64,000 nucleotides of DNA, taken from an uncultured Flavobacteriales bacterium (GTDB taxonomy: Bacteria > Bacteroidota > Bacteroidia > Flavobacteriales > Crocinitomicaceae). The translations under genes and the position numbers were made by a program. Of this stretch, positions 24,572 through 33,929 are shown in pieces. The first letter of the stretch is position 1; each line of letters opens with the position of its first letter. Below the pieces are notes generated by a model. That model did no database searches. It worked only from the letters and a program-made list of their open reading frames with translations, and had not been told where the DNA came from. Location of the stretch: the NCBI GenBank assembly GCA_946480085.1, contig CAMLHZ010000001.1, forward strand, positions 372,001 to 436,000, in the 5' to 3' direction.

Positions 24572-27415
24572 ATGAATTCTTTTGTCGATAGAATAGCCGC
24601 AGATCTTTTACGCAGCAATGTAAATCTTGAACAAATGGTGATTATCGTTCCGTCTGAAAGAATGATCAATTATCTTCAGCGCGCTTTCTTTGTGGTTGAT
24701 GGAAAGCCGAAAATTGCACCAAAGATCATTACAATCGACAGATGGGTGCAGCAATTGTCTAAAAGAAACACAATAAACAAAACCGTTGCGCTGTTCGAGC
24801 TCTACGAACTGTTTCTGGCAAATCCAATTGAGCATGAAGTGAAATCGTTTGATGGATTTTTGAACTGGGGACAATTACTGCTTTCGGATTTTGATGAGAT
24901 TGATCGCTATCTGGTTGATCCTAAAACCTTGTTCCGAAACCTGAAGGATGTGAAGGAACTGGAGTCATGGTCGTTTTCAGGTGAAGAATTGAGCGAAGGA
25001 CAGAAGAAATTCATGGCGTTTTGGGATAAACTCGGTCCGTACTATTTCGCATACGAAGAACGACTGAACAAACTCAACTGTTGGAGCAAAGGAAAAGCTT
25101 ACAGAGAAGTCGCAAATAATTTATTGCAATTGATCGATCATTCTCAGGAATATGTTTTGGCCGGATTCAATGCACTTTCGATTGCCGAACTCAGTATTTT
25201 TAAGCAACTGAAAAGTCTTGGCAGGACAAGGTTTTATTTTGACAATGACGCCTATTATCTCAACGATACTCTTCACGAAGCAGGTTATTTTCAACGCAAG
25301 ATCTTTGAATATCTTGATTTGAAATTTGAGGAAGAAACACCGCGGAATCTGGCAACCAAGGAATTTTCTATTGACGTTGTTGAATGTGCACAAAGTACGG
25401 ATCAGGCTGCTGTAATTGGTTCTGAGCTGAGGAAATTGAATCCGGAAGAGTTAAACTCAACCTTGCTGTTGCTCGCCGATGAAACGCAACTGAAAACAAT
25501 GCTGCATAACCTGCCGTTGAGTATTTCCAAGGCGAATATCACGTTGGGATTACCATTGAAGAATACTGCGCTGAGAACTTGGGTTGATCTGATCTTCCAG
25601 TTGCAGGACGGTATGGATCGCTATGGAAAAAACACGATTTACTATAAGATTCTTTCCAATTTCATTCACCATCCTTTTTTGGAGGCAACTTTACCCAAAA
25701 GTGAACAATTGGCATTGAATAGAATAGAAGCTGAGGCCGTTCAGAAAAACTGGCATTTCATTAAAAAATCTTCAATTGCGCAAACACCCATTGCTCAGCA
25801 GCTGCTCGAATTTCTCACCATTCCGTGGCAAAAAGACTGGAAAAAAGGATTGGAAAGTATTCAAGAATTAAACTACTTTTTGGACCTTCATTTTAAAGAA
25901 AAGAATGAATACGAACAAACACTGATTCGCTCTTTTACAGGAGCTGTTCAAAGTTTGATCAACCTGTTTAGTTTGGTGAATATGCCAGAAATGTCGTCGG
26001 TAACGTTTAAGCGATTGTTTGAAATGCACTGGAGCACAGAGAATGTAGCTTATTACGGAAATCCGCTAAACGGAATTCAAATCATGGGTCTTCTGGAAAC
26101 CCGAGGATTGGATTTCAAAAATGTGTTTGTTTTGGGACTGAATGAAGGTGCAATGCCGCCTACTAATCCAATTCAGACCTTGATTCCGATGGATTTACGC
26201 AGGTATTTTGGAATGCCTACTCCACGTGATAAACAAGGACTTTTTGCCCATCATTTCTATCGATTGTTGCATACAACTGAAAGAATGGTTGCCACTTATA
26301 CCACTTCTTCGGAAGATTTGGGAAGTGCGGAACCAAGTCGTTTTTTGAAGCAGATTGAAATGGAACTGCAAACCGTAAATCCAAATTTGAGACTGAACAA
26401 ATATCAAATTACAACTTCGAACAAGGAGGAAATAGGCGATATGGTTATTGAGAAAAGTCCGGAAATAATCCAACGTCTGGAAGACCTAGTTGCCAAAGGA
26501 CTTTCATTTAGTAAGCTCACCAAGTTCTTAACCTGCCCGCTTGATTTTTATTACCAGACTGTTCTGAAATTGGGAGAAGAAGACAAGATCGAAGAAGACC
26601 TCGAATCAAGTACTCAAGGAAGTATTTTGCATTATGTGATGGAGAAACTGCTTGAAGACTTTGTGGAGCGATTTGATGAGAACGGTAAATTGCTTCCACA
26701 CCGAAATGTATCTATTGACGATTTCAAAGCGATGAAAAATCGTGTTCCGCTGCTAGTCGAAGAAGGTTTTAAGGAATGTTTTAATGACGATCCTGAAACT
26801 TGGCAGCAGGGAACAAATTACATTCAGTATGAGATGATCAAGGAAAGTATTCAGGCTGCGCTGAACAGAGAGATCGATATCTTGGAATCGAACCTTGAAG
26901 AATCACTTTTTATTCTCGATCTTGAGAAGGAATTGGAAGCTGAGATTCCGCTAATGGTCAATGATAAAGAGGTGAATGTGAAGTTTAAGGGAATCATTGA
27001 CCGAATTGATAGACTTGGAGGCAAGATTCGAATTATTGATTACAAATCCGGCAAGATAGAACAAAGTAACCTCAGTGTTCGAAATACAAGAACCAAACTG
27101 GAACCGGCTGATTTCATCATTGACAAATTCAAGAAAAGCTCGAAGACTCACGCGTTGCAGTTGATGCTCTATGCTTTTTTATTGCAGTCTAATTCCACCC
27201 GAAAAGTAGATAAAGCGGGAATAGTTTCTTTTATTACGCATAAAAATAGTCCATACGAATTGGAAGAAAGCCTTGATTTGGAAAGTGTGACAACTTTGTT
27301 GAAAGAAGTATTCAATAAAATCTTTGAAGAAATGTTTGATACAAGTCAACCTTTCAAACACAATGAAAAGGCGGGTTATTGCGCTTATTGCAATAATGTT
27401 AAAAAGCCTTATTAG
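24572..27415 (+). CDS. AddB-like PD-(D/E)XK nuclease protein
   Basis: 947 residues. The N-terminal part is a UvrD-like helicase fold that appears inactive (VIIVPSERMINYLQRAF in place of a P-loop), with a later helicase-like segment NGIQIMGLLETRGLDFKNVF. The C-terminal nuclease has LSFSKLTKFLTCPLDFYYQT, GIIDRIDRLGGKIRIIDYKSG (the D...DYK catalytic motif) and a final GYCAYCNN. The cysteines fit the iron-sulfur staple of AddB nucleases. AddAB processes double-strand breaks for recombination. No addA lies next to it in this window. Confidence 0.85.
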   Translation: MNSFVDRIAADLLRSNVNLEQMVIIVPSERMINYLQRAFFVVDGKPKIAPKIITIDRWVQQLSKRNTINKTVALFELYELFLANPIEHEVKSFDGFLNWGQLLLSDFDEIDRYLVDPKTLFRNLKDVKELESWSFSGEELSEGQKKFMAFWDKLGPYYFAYEERLNKLNCWSKGKAYREVANNLLQLIDHSQEYVLAGFNALSIAELSIFKQLKSLGRTRFYFDNDAYYLNDTLHEAGYFQRKIFEYLDLKFEEETPRNLATKEFSIDVVECAQSTDQAAVIGSELRKLNPEELNSTLLLLADETQLKTMLHNLPLSISKANITLGLPLKNTALRTWVDLIFQLQDGMDRYGKNTIYYKILSNFIHHPFLEATLPKSEQLALNRIEAEAVQKNWHFIKKSSIAQTPIAQQLLEFLTIPWQKDWKKGLESIQELNYFLDLHFKEKNEYEQTLIRSFTGAVQSLINLFSLVNMPEMSSVTFKRLFEMHWSTENVAYYGNPLNGIQIMGLLETRGLDFKNVFVLGLNEGAMPPTNPIQTLIPMDLRRYFGMPTPRDKQGLFAHHFYRLLHTTERMVATYTTSSEDLGSAEPSRFLKQIEMELQTVNPNLRLNKYQITTSNKEEIGDMVIEKSPEIIQRLEDLVAKGLSFSKLTKFLTCPLDFYYQTVLKLGEEDKIEEDLESSTQGSILHYVMEKLLEDFVERFDENGKLLPHRNVSIDDFKAMKNRVPLLVEEGFKECFNDDPETWQQGTNYIQYEMIKESIQAALNREIDILESNLEESLFILDLEKELEAEIPLMVNDKEVNVKFKGIIDRIDRLGGKIRIIDYKSGKIEQSNLSVRNTRTKLEPADFIIDKFKKSSKTHALQLMLYAFLLQSNSTRKVDKAGIVSFITHKNSPYELEESLDLESVTTLLKEVFNKIFEEMFDTSQPFKHNEKAGYCAYCNNVKKPY

Positions 27416-27983
27416 TTTTTAGTGTTTCATCTATTCCTTCCAAATCGGAATAGAATTCTTCCCCAAACGCTCTGATGATTGGTTCTTTTAAGAATTTGTA
27501 AACTGGAACATTCAACTTTGCGCCACATTCACAGGCGGGTTTACAAATGTGCCATTCGTCATAATTAAGGGCTATATCTTCTCCGATTTTCTTCACACGA
27601 ATCGGATATAAATGACATGAAACAGGCTTTTTCCAGGAAACTTTTCCTTCGATATATGCTTTTTCAATAGCGCATTTTGCAGTAGAAGTTTCGTCGAAAT
27701 AGACAAAAGCACATTCTTTATCATTCACCAATGTAGAAGCGGGTTCGTTCCATGGATCAATATAAAAAACACCTTCCTTTTCAACGGCAGCGATACCTTC
27801 AGGACGCATATATGGTTTTACGTCATCCAGAATTTCTTCCATGATACTTGCTTCTTCCATCGTTAAAGGAGCTCCTTGATCACCTTCTACACAGCAAGCT
27901 CCCTTACATGCGTTTAAATCACACACAAATTTTTGCTCGAAGATTTCGGTAGAAATCAGTTTATCATCAATTGCTACTATCAT
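27399..27983 (-). CDS. DUF3109 family cysteine-rich protein
   Basis: 194 residues. Cysteine-rich motifs CDLNACKGACCVEGDQGAPL, CAIEKAYIEG, SCHLYPIRV and CKPACECGAK match DUF3109, a family thought to bind an iron-sulfur cluster or zinc and related to YkgJ-type proteins. The exact function is unknown. Its 3' end overlaps the convergent AddB-like gene by 17 bases and its start overlaps the HAD gene by four. Confidence 0.87.
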   Translation of the reverse strand: MIVAIDDKLISTEIFEQKFVCDLNACKGACCVEGDQGAPLTMEEASIMEEILDDVKPYMRPEGIAAVEKEGVFYIDPWNEPASTLVNDKECAFVYFDETSTAKCAIEKAYIEGKVSWKKPVSCHLYPIRVKKIGEDIALNYDEWHICKPACECGAKLNVPVYKFLKEPIIRAFGEEFYSDLEGIDETLKTNKAF

Positions 27984-28645
27984 TTGTTTTCTTCGAAAAA
28001 GTGAATCATTTCATGCATATCATTGAACTGAATATCAGCAAGCATCAGTTTTGGTTCTGGTGAATGTGTTTTTTCAGGAATACAAATTACGGACATTTTA
28101 GCGGCTTTTCCTGAAATAATTCCATTTAGTGAATCCTCAATAACCAAACATTTTTTTGGGTCAATTCCAAGTTTCTCAGCTGCTGTTAAATAAACTGCAG
28201 GATGTGGTTTTCCGTATAGCTCATTTTCCGCCGACCAAACAACATCGAAATAATGGCTCACGTTCATAGTTTCAAGTATTGCGTTGATCAGAACAGTATA
28301 CGATGAAGTAGCCAATCCAATTTTCTTTCCCTTCAGTTTGAAATATTCTAGTGCTTCAACAACTCCGGGAAGAGGTGTTGCCAGTTTGCGAAGAAGCTCA
28401 TCCATTCGTTTTACGATCATCCGTTCAACATCCACAACTGAGTATTTTTCCCAGGGAGCAACATCGTACCAGTAACTCACCACTTCATCCAAACGAAGAC
28501 CAACGGTTTTCTGAAAGTCTTTTCGAGTTAAAGAACAGCCTACTGAACTAAACACTTCTTCCATGGCAATTTTCCAAATGGGTTCTGAATCGGTTAGAAC
28601 GCCGTCCATGTCAAATATTACGGCATCAAAATGTGTTAATTTCAT
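27980..28645 (-). CDS. HAD family sugar-phosphate phosphatase
   Basis: 221 residues from the ATG at 28645; this ATG overlaps the upstream stop as TAATG, supporting it over the ATG three codons earlier. HAD motifs: FDMDGVLTDSEPIW (I, catalytic Asp), ATSSYT (II), a lysine in GKPHPAVYLTAAEKLG (III) and VIEDSLNGIISGKAAKM (IV). The pattern is closest to the hexitol phosphatase/2-deoxyglucose-6-phosphatase (HxpB) group. It dephosphorylates small sugar phosphates in the cytoplasm. Confidence 0.87.
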   Translation of the reverse strand: MKLTHFDAVIFDMDGVLTDSEPIWKIAMEEVFSSVGCSLTRKDFQKTVGLRLDEVVSYWYDVAPWEKYSVVDVERMIVKRMDELLRKLATPLPGVVEALEYFKLKGKKIGLATSSYTVLINAILETMNVSHYFDVVWSAENELYGKPHPAVYLTAAEKLGIDPKKCLVIEDSLNGIISGKAAKMSVICIPEKTHSPEPKLMLADIQFNDMHEMIHFFEENK

Positions 28646-29475
28646 TATTCCCATTTTAAGGTATGTAGGTTTCCGCCGCCAAGTAATTTGTGTTTTTCGT
28701 CGGCAATATAGATGAGTCCTTTTTTGCTAACCGCGAGCGCTTCTTTTTGCGAAATACCTAGTCCGTACTGCTTTTGAAATACGGCTTTTCGTTTTTCAAC
28801 TTTGTACTTTATGATTCGATTGTAAGTGATCAAATACAATAGTTCACCATGAAATTCACCACCAGTTATGGCATCTCTGTACCAATCTCGTTTTCCAATC
28901 TTAAGCGTATAGCTCAATTTTGCCTTGTAGTTTCCAGCCTTCGTTGGAAGCGAATACACTTTACAGATTCCGTCGAAAGGTTCGGTTCGGCATTTCGTAA
29001 AGATGTAAAGAGAATCCTTGTAATAGGCAATGCATTCGGAATCGTAATACAATTGATTTTTAGCTGGTGGAAACGCTTTTTGTTCCGGGTAAGTGAATGT
29101 GATCTTAGAACAAGAAACACTTGATTTGGTGAGTAATCCGGCAGAAGGAATCTTGTAGATCGTCAGGTTTTTGCGGTTATTATTGTTGTTTCCAATATCG
29201 GCTAGGAACAAGTTTCCTTTTCCGTCAGTTGTAATGTCTTCGTAATCAACATTCTTGGCACCGGTAAGTTTAATCGTTTTGAGTAACCTCGCTTTGGTCG
29301 ACATCAAATAGATCTGCGCAGAATCACCACTATCGTTATGTGCAACGAGCGTTGAATCATCAATAAAAGCCAGTCCTGAAATTTCTTGTAATTGTTTTGG
29401 CAGGTTTGCCACCTTCTTATAAGTTGCACCAATAAAAAGCAAAAGCAGAAAACAAGAAAGCAGAATCCTTTTCAT
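28645..29475 (-). CDS. secreted protein with SdiA-regulated/propeller-like fold
   Basis: 276 residues. A short signal (RILLSCFLLLLFIGATYK) and no clear lipobox. The sequence has repeated beta blades: EISGLAFIDDSTLVAHNDSG, YEDITTDGKGNLFLADIGNN and EALAVSKKGLIYIADE, as in SdiA-regulated and esterase-like phytase-type propellers. A role in binding or phosphate/sugar release outside the cell is an inference only. Its 3' end is coupled to the HAD phosphatase gene. Confidence 0.68.
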   Translation of the reverse strand: MKRILLSCFLLLLFIGATYKKVANLPKQLQEISGLAFIDDSTLVAHNDSGDSAQIYLMSTKARLLKTIKLTGAKNVDYEDITTDGKGNLFLADIGNNNNNRKNLTIYKIPSAGLLTKSSVSCSKITFTYPEQKAFPPAKNQLYYDSECIAYYKDSLYIFTKCRTEPFDGICKVYSLPTKAGNYKAKLSYTLKIGKRDWYRDAITGGEFHGELLYLITYNRIIKYKVEKRKAVFQKQYGLGISQKEALAVSKKGLIYIADEKHKLLGGGNLHTLKWE

Positions 29476-29492
29476 TGACTAGTTAAAGCAAG

Positions 29493-29500
29493 CAAAGGTA
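29493..29500 (-). promoter_or_regulatory. -7 promoter element of the propeller-like gene
   Basis: TACCTTTG on the minus strand, a full TAnnTTTG match, 17 bases before the ATG. A second TTTG lies only two bases upstream and is too close to be the -33 element. Confidence 0.45.
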
Positions 29501-29519
29501 GACAAAGGAAAGGTAAATA

Positions 29520-30470
29520 CTATGCAAATACGGATTCAACCCAAGCCTTACCCCAAACTTCTTTTTCTTCGTTTGTCCAAAGTTTTGGATAGAAAATACG
29601 TTTTTGAAAGCGTGGAGGAAGATATTTCTGCCAGTTTGTACCTCCAGTTGCAGCAACATCAACATCGTCTTTTTGAAGATAACGTACAGCGCTTTTGTAG
29701 TGAACCAAAGGCCAGTTGATATTCACGTTCACGTCGTTTTGCTTCATTGCCTGAATAACATCCGGACGTTTCTGATCTTCCTCGGAAAGGCGTAAATACG
29801 TTTGCCAAAGATTTGTTTTACGCTGTTCTTCACCAAATTGAATGAAGTCTCGCTTATATTTCTTTTCGAACTCAACTAACGTAAGCGTTTTTTTACCCGT
29901 AACGTTATCTGTTGCACCTTCTTTCCAGTAAATGTGCTCAAACAAACGTTCAATAGCCTCGTTTCCGTTAAATGTATCGCGAACGTCTTTATGAACCAAC
30001 TGAATAAAATCAGTAGAAGACATTTCTATTTTTCGGTATTGTGCAGATTGAAATCCAGATGCTGGGTGGAGCGCCATTCGGAATTTAAGAAACTGGTCTT
30101 TTTCCATTCCATCAACCATAATCTCGAAGCTCTTTGTAAGTGCCTCAAAATACCTGTTGATACGGGTAACGCGTTTCACGAAAAATTCTCCTGTTGGTTT
30201 TTCTGTTTCACCAAGTTGTTCAAACTCGTTCAAAGCCAACTTAAAATACAGTTCAGTAATCTGATGGTACATTAAGAAAATGGCTTCGTCAGGGAAATCA
30301 GTATACGTTTTTTGTAGAGTAAGTAGGGTATCAACTTGAACGTAATCCCAGTAATTGATTGTCTTAGAATAAAGCAACCCGTCAAGGTAAGCACCAATCT
30401 CTTGATTTTGAGATTTATACTTTTCTTCTAGCGAATTAATCCGTTTTTCTATATCCGGGTTTAGACTCAT
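29520..30470 (-). CDS. tryptophan 2,3-dioxygenase family protein
   Basis: 316 residues. Family signatures are YWDYVQVDTLLTLQ, the MYHQITELYFKL helix with the active-site His, FRMALHPASGFQSAQYR (substrate Arg and the SGFQS loop), NWPLVHYKSAVRYL with the proximal heme His, and TGGTNWQKYLPPRFQKRIFY. The enzyme oxidises tryptophan to N-formylkynurenine, the first step of the kynurenine route. No other kynurenine gene is in the window. Confidence 0.92.
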   Translation of the reverse strand: MSLNPDIEKRINSLEEKYKSQNQEIGAYLDGLLYSKTINYWDYVQVDTLLTLQKTYTDFPDEAIFLMYHQITELYFKLALNEFEQLGETEKPTGEFFVKRVTRINRYFEALTKSFEIMVDGMEKDQFLKFRMALHPASGFQSAQYRKIEMSSTDFIQLVHKDVRDTFNGNEAIERLFEHIYWKEGATDNVTGKKTLTLVEFEKKYKRDFIQFGEEQRKTNLWQTYLRLSEEDQKRPDVIQAMKQNDVNVNINWPLVHYKSAVRYLQKDDVDVAATGGTNWQKYLPPRFQKRIFYPKLWTNEEKEVWGKAWVESVFA

Positions 30471-30490
30471 CGTTTCATTTATAGTTCAAA

Positions 30491-30498
30491 CAAATATA
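30491..30498 (-). promoter_or_regulatory. -7 promoter element of tryptophan dioxygenase
   Basis: TATATTTG on the minus strand, a full match to TAnnTTTG, 20 bases before the ATG. No matching TTTG at usual spacing. Confidence 0.45.
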
Positions 30499-30559
30499 CG
30501 GTAAGCAACGAAAAGTGTTCGGAGAAATATGTTATAATCTGAACAAATTTTGTTAAATT

Positions 30560-30595
30560 AAAATGGCGCCGTTGTTAGAAGCGCCATTTTACCGT
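30560..30595 (-). terminator. Rho-independent terminator of the DUF3108 gene
   Basis: AAAATGGCGC (30560-30569) pairs with GCGCCATTTT (30581-30590) across an 11-base loop. On the minus strand the T-rich side follows the stem just beyond the DUF3108 stop. Confidence 0.75.
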
Positions 30596-30607
30596 GTAAA
30601 GGGATGA

Positions 30608-31396
30608 TTATTTAACCTTCACCAATTCTTTCTTAAGTCCCGACCATTCAACAAGTTGAAGCTTAACAGTTCCAACCGGAATCTTAGCTTTGATAAGAAT
30701 TGGGATTCTATTTTCGTCGTCGGTTACATAGAACACAACGTCTTCTTCATGTTTAAAATAACGACCAGTTTGAACTACAGGCACAAATTTCATACACTTG
30801 AACTTTCCTTTTCGGATATTGATTGTTTCGTCTCCTTTGTACTTCACTTTCAGCGTCCACTCTTCATCGTCCATAAAACATTTGAAGCTGAAAACCTGAT
30901 CTTTCTTCGCGTTTTTGAAGTCTAACGTTCTTGCGTAATAGAAAGAGGACAACATATCCTGAATTCCTGAAGGAACAGTAAAATCTTTCTTTCCATTATG
31001 AACTTTCAATTTGTCTTGCTTGAAGTTATAATCCTGATTGATTTTGTAACCTCCTTCATCCACTCGACGAACAAATTTCCACGGGAAAATCCCTTTTTTG
31101 TCAATGTAACTTTCGTAAATGTCATTCACTTTGTACACAGCATTAAAGCCGCCAAGTGTTTTTCCTGTTCCTTTCACGTGAAGTAATTCACGTGCGCCAG
31201 CACCTTTGGTTGTGGTGGATTTCACTTCCAACACGGCTTCACCGGCATCAACAAATCCATATGTAATTCGGTAACGCAGCTTTTCGCCAGTTTGAAATGC
31301 TGTGTTATTCACTGTAGGATAAACTGCCGTTATCTCACTACTTTTTAATCCTATTGTAACTGTTGCTAACAAAGCAACTATAAACCCGTTTTTCAT
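30608..31396 (-). CDS. DUF3108 family secreted protein
   Basis: 262 residues with an N-terminal hydrophobic signal. DUF3108 signatures are GEKLRYRITYGFVDAGEAVL, GKTLGGFNAVYKVNDIYESY and the DMLSSFYYARTLDF segment. The family is a periplasmic beta-barrel-like ligand-binding fold of unknown ligand, common in Bacteroidota and proteobacteria. The gene is single, with its own terminator, and is transcribed divergently from the SpoIIE operon. Confidence 0.85.
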   Translation of the reverse strand: MKNGFIVALLATVTIGLKSSEITAVYPTVNNTAFQTGEKLRYRITYGFVDAGEAVLEVKSTTTKGAGARELLHVKGTGKTLGGFNAVYKVNDIYESYIDKKGIFPWKFVRRVDEGGYKINQDYNFKQDKLKVHNGKKDFTVPSGIQDMLSSFYYARTLDFKNAKKDQVFSFKCFMDDEEWTLKVKYKGDETINIRKGKFKCMKFVPVVQTGRYFKHEEDVVFYVTDDENRIPILIKAKIPVGTVKLQLVEWSGLKKELVKVK

Positions 31397-31523
31397 GATA
31401 TTTCATTAAGGTTCTGTGCCAATTGCAAATCGAATGCCAAATATTTCATTTCAGGTAAATTGACATTTTTTTTTACATTCGTATACCTTACAAGTTAAGG
31501 AATTTATTGAAAACACACTACTT

Positions 31524-31865
31524 ATGATTGAAGAAAGAATCAGAAGATTCGAGAATTGGCACATCTTATTGTGGCTCCTCAAGGATTTATGCTGGGTTTT
31601 AGGTTTTGAAAGATTTGGAACTTTCATGATTATTCCAACGGTTATCCTTGCTTTGGTCATCACTTTTAAAACCAGAAAGGTCTTTTCAGAACTCATGCAC
31701 AACATTGCTGTTGTATGTTGGATATGTGCTAACTCCATTTGGATGCTCGGAGAATTCTACTGCAAGGATTGTACACGGCCAGAAGCACGTATTTTCTTTT
31801 TTGTTGGAATTGGCGTTCTTGTAATCTATTACGCATACTACTTTCTCAAGAAAATAAAGAAATGA
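31524..31865 (+). CDS. small membrane protein coupled to the SpoIIE phosphatase gene
   Basis: 113 residues with three membrane segments (about 34-48, 58-78 and 88-107): TFMIIPTVILALVITF, NIAVVCWICANSIWML and FFFVGIGVLVIYYAYYFL, and a lysine-rich end. A CKDC pair lies between segments 2 and 3. Stop and next start overlap as ATGA (31862-31865), so it is probably made together with the phosphatase. No family name is known to me. Confidence 0.75.
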   Translation: MIEERIRRFENWHILLWLLKDLCWVLGFERFGTFMIIPTVILALVITFKTRKVFSELMHNIAVVCWICANSIWMLGEFYCKDCTRPEARIFFFVGIGVLVIYYAYYFLKKIKK

Positions 31866-33865
31866 GAATTCAACTACTATTCATATTTACACTCTTTTGT
31901 TTTTCCATATTCGGACAACAAACTCCCGAACAGCTTCATGAGAAGGTTACTGAATTCATTTTCAGTGATCCGGAAAAAGCAGCAGCATATGCTTATAAAG
32001 AATTAAAAATTGCCGAGGCAGGTTCGAATGAAAGAATCATCGCTGAAATTGATGTGGCGAAATGCGAGTACTATACCGACAACTATGATGTTGGGGAAAA
32101 GCATTTGTATTCAGCACTGAATAAAGCGAAAAGTCAGAATTTTAAAGAGGGAATTGCCTGGGCGTCCTTTCACCTCGGTGATTTGAGAATCTTAGAGGGT
32201 AAGTACGGGACAGCGATTCAATACCTGAATAGTTCATATGATCTGTTTGTCGAGTTAAACTGCAAAGAGGGTGAAGGGTTATCTCTGAACGCGATGGGCT
32301 TAATCTATTTGGATCAGGAAGATTTTCAAAAGGCTCAAACGTTCTTTAAACGCGCGTTACAGACTGGAGATGATATAACACATGGTGATTCGTACACCAA
32401 CCTGGGAGAGCTTTATCTTGAAATGGAAGCGTATTCCAAGGCGCAGCATTACGCCAATTTAGCATTGAAGCAAGCAATAAAGAATGAAGACGAGTATGTA
32501 AAATCTACTGCCTTGGACGTGCTTGGAGCTGTAGCAATAGTGCGAAATGACTTATTTCAGGCTGAAATTTACTTTCGGGAATCTATTGAGATGAAGGAAC
32601 ATCTGCAAGATCAAAAAGGTGCTTCAGCATCGTATCTGCAGTTGTCAGCCATCAAGCAAAAAATGGGTCAAAAAGAAATGTCTTTTGAATACATGATGAA
32701 GGCATACCGAATGGCAGATGAAGTTGGAGCGAATCAGGAAATTAAGGATGCTGCTTTTGTGATTTCAAAATATTATGCCCGAAACGGTTCTTACGATAGT
32801 GCTTTCTATTTTCAAAACCGATTTGTTGAGTTGAATGAGAACTTAATGAATGAACAGGTTCAAAAGAAAATCGCGCAAATGGAGGGCGAGAAGATCAAAA
32901 AAGAGAACGAACTTAAATTTGCAAAATTTGAGAATCAAAAAAGACTGGAAAGAGAAACAACATCGTTCTATCTTTTACTTGCAATTGGTGGGTTAATCCT
33001 ATTACTGGGAGCTCTTTACTTATTCTATTACAGATACAAAGTGAAGAAGAAATCGTTTGAAAGTTTAGAACAGAAGAACCAGGTAATTCAGGAGCAGAAT
33101 CAACATATTTTAGAAAGTATTCGTTATGCTCAACGCCTTCAGGAAGCTATTTTACCAAGTCAGGAAGTTCTACTGAATGCTTTCAAATCCATTTTTACGC
33201 TTTATCTGCCTAAGGATATTGTTGCTGGTGATTTTTATTGGTTTGATGAGAACGACAATTTCAGGATCCTGGCTTGCTGTGATTCAACTGGTCATGGTGT
33301 TCCCGGCGCAATGGTGAGTGTTGTTTGTTCAAACGCATTAAACACGGCGGTTGTTGAGCTTGGTTTGAATGATCCGGGGTTAATTCTCGATGCAACGAGA
33401 AACAAAGTGATTGAGAGCTTTAATAAAACAAGTACCCATTTGAACAACGTAAAAGACGGAATGGATGTAAGTTTGATCTGTCAAAATAAAAAAACGGGTG
33501 AAGTGCATTTTGCGGGCGCTCATCACACGCTTTGGGTTTACCGAAAAGCGATTCAGGATTTTGAATATTATAAGGGCGACAAGCAGCCTATCGGAATTTT
33601 TGAAATGAACAACAACTACCGCTCACAGTTGGTCAATGTTGAAACTGGTGATCGTATCTTCATGTTTACAGATGGATACGCAGATCAATTTGGTGGAAAG
33701 GATTTAAAAAAACTGAAAAATGCGAATGTGAAGAAATTCCTACTGGAAATTCAAGATAGTCCGTTAGAAAAACAACGAGAAGCACTTGAGAATTATTTCC
33801 ATAATTGGAAAGGTTCTGAAGAACAAGTGGATGATGTAACCATCATCGGATTGGAACTCCAATAA
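31862..33865 (+). CDS. TPR-SpoIIE family serine phosphatase
   Basis: 667 residues from the ATG at 31862; this ATG overlaps the previous stop and begins a good signal peptide (LLFIFTLFCFSIFGQQ), so the longer upstream frame is rejected. TPR repeats fill about 25-330 (EGLSLNAMGLIYLDQEDFQK), a membrane helix lies near 365-385 (FYLLLAIGGLILLLGALYLF), a short coiled coil follows, then a SpoIIE/PP2C-like domain from about 425 with LPKDIVAGDFYWF, CDSTGHGVPGAMVSVV and FTDGYADQFGG, whose aspartates bind the metals. It would sense outside signals through the TPR part and dephosphorylate a protein such as an anti-sigma antagonist; the target is unknown. Confidence 0.87.
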   Translation: MRIQLLFIFTLFCFSIFGQQTPEQLHEKVTEFIFSDPEKAAAYAYKELKIAEAGSNERIIAEIDVAKCEYYTDNYDVGEKHLYSALNKAKSQNFKEGIAWASFHLGDLRILEGKYGTAIQYLNSSYDLFVELNCKEGEGLSLNAMGLIYLDQEDFQKAQTFFKRALQTGDDITHGDSYTNLGELYLEMEAYSKAQHYANLALKQAIKNEDEYVKSTALDVLGAVAIVRNDLFQAEIYFRESIEMKEHLQDQKGASASYLQLSAIKQKMGQKEMSFEYMMKAYRMADEVGANQEIKDAAFVISKYYARNGSYDSAFYFQNRFVELNENLMNEQVQKKIAQMEGEKIKKENELKFAKFENQKRLERETTSFYLLLAIGGLILLLGALYLFYYRYKVKKKSFESLEQKNQVIQEQNQHILESIRYAQRLQEAILPSQEVLLNAFKSIFTLYLPKDIVAGDFYWFDENDNFRILACCDSTGHGVPGAMVSVVCSNALNTAVVELGLNDPGLILDATRNKVIESFNKTSTHLNNVKDGMDVSLICQNKKTGEVHFAGAHHTLWVYRKAIQDFEYYKGDKQPIGIFEMNNNYRSQLVNVETGDRIFMFTDGYADQFGGKDLKKLKNANVKKFLLEIQDSPLEKQREALENYFHNWKGSEEQVDDVTIIGLELQ

Positions 33866-33905
33866 ATACCCATTTTGTGGTAGTAGCGCACTGCAATTTG
33901 TATGG

Positions 33906-33913
33906 TAAATTTG
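33906..33913 (+). promoter_or_regulatory. -7 promoter element of the imelysin gene
   Basis: TAAATTTG, a full TAnnTTTG match, 16 bases before the ATG at 33930. Confidence 0.45.
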
Positions 33914-33929
33914 CGTCAAAATTGACACT

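Noticed and set aside
31739..31861. Longer N-terminus for the SpoIIE phosphatase
   Set aside because: This part lies inside the upstream gene in another frame, and the ATG at 31862 gives a proper signal peptide and an ATGA overlap.
32010..32030. GGTTCGAAT sequence resembling a tRNA T-arm
   Set aside because: It lies within the TPR coding region and no tRNA cloverleaf can be drawn around it.
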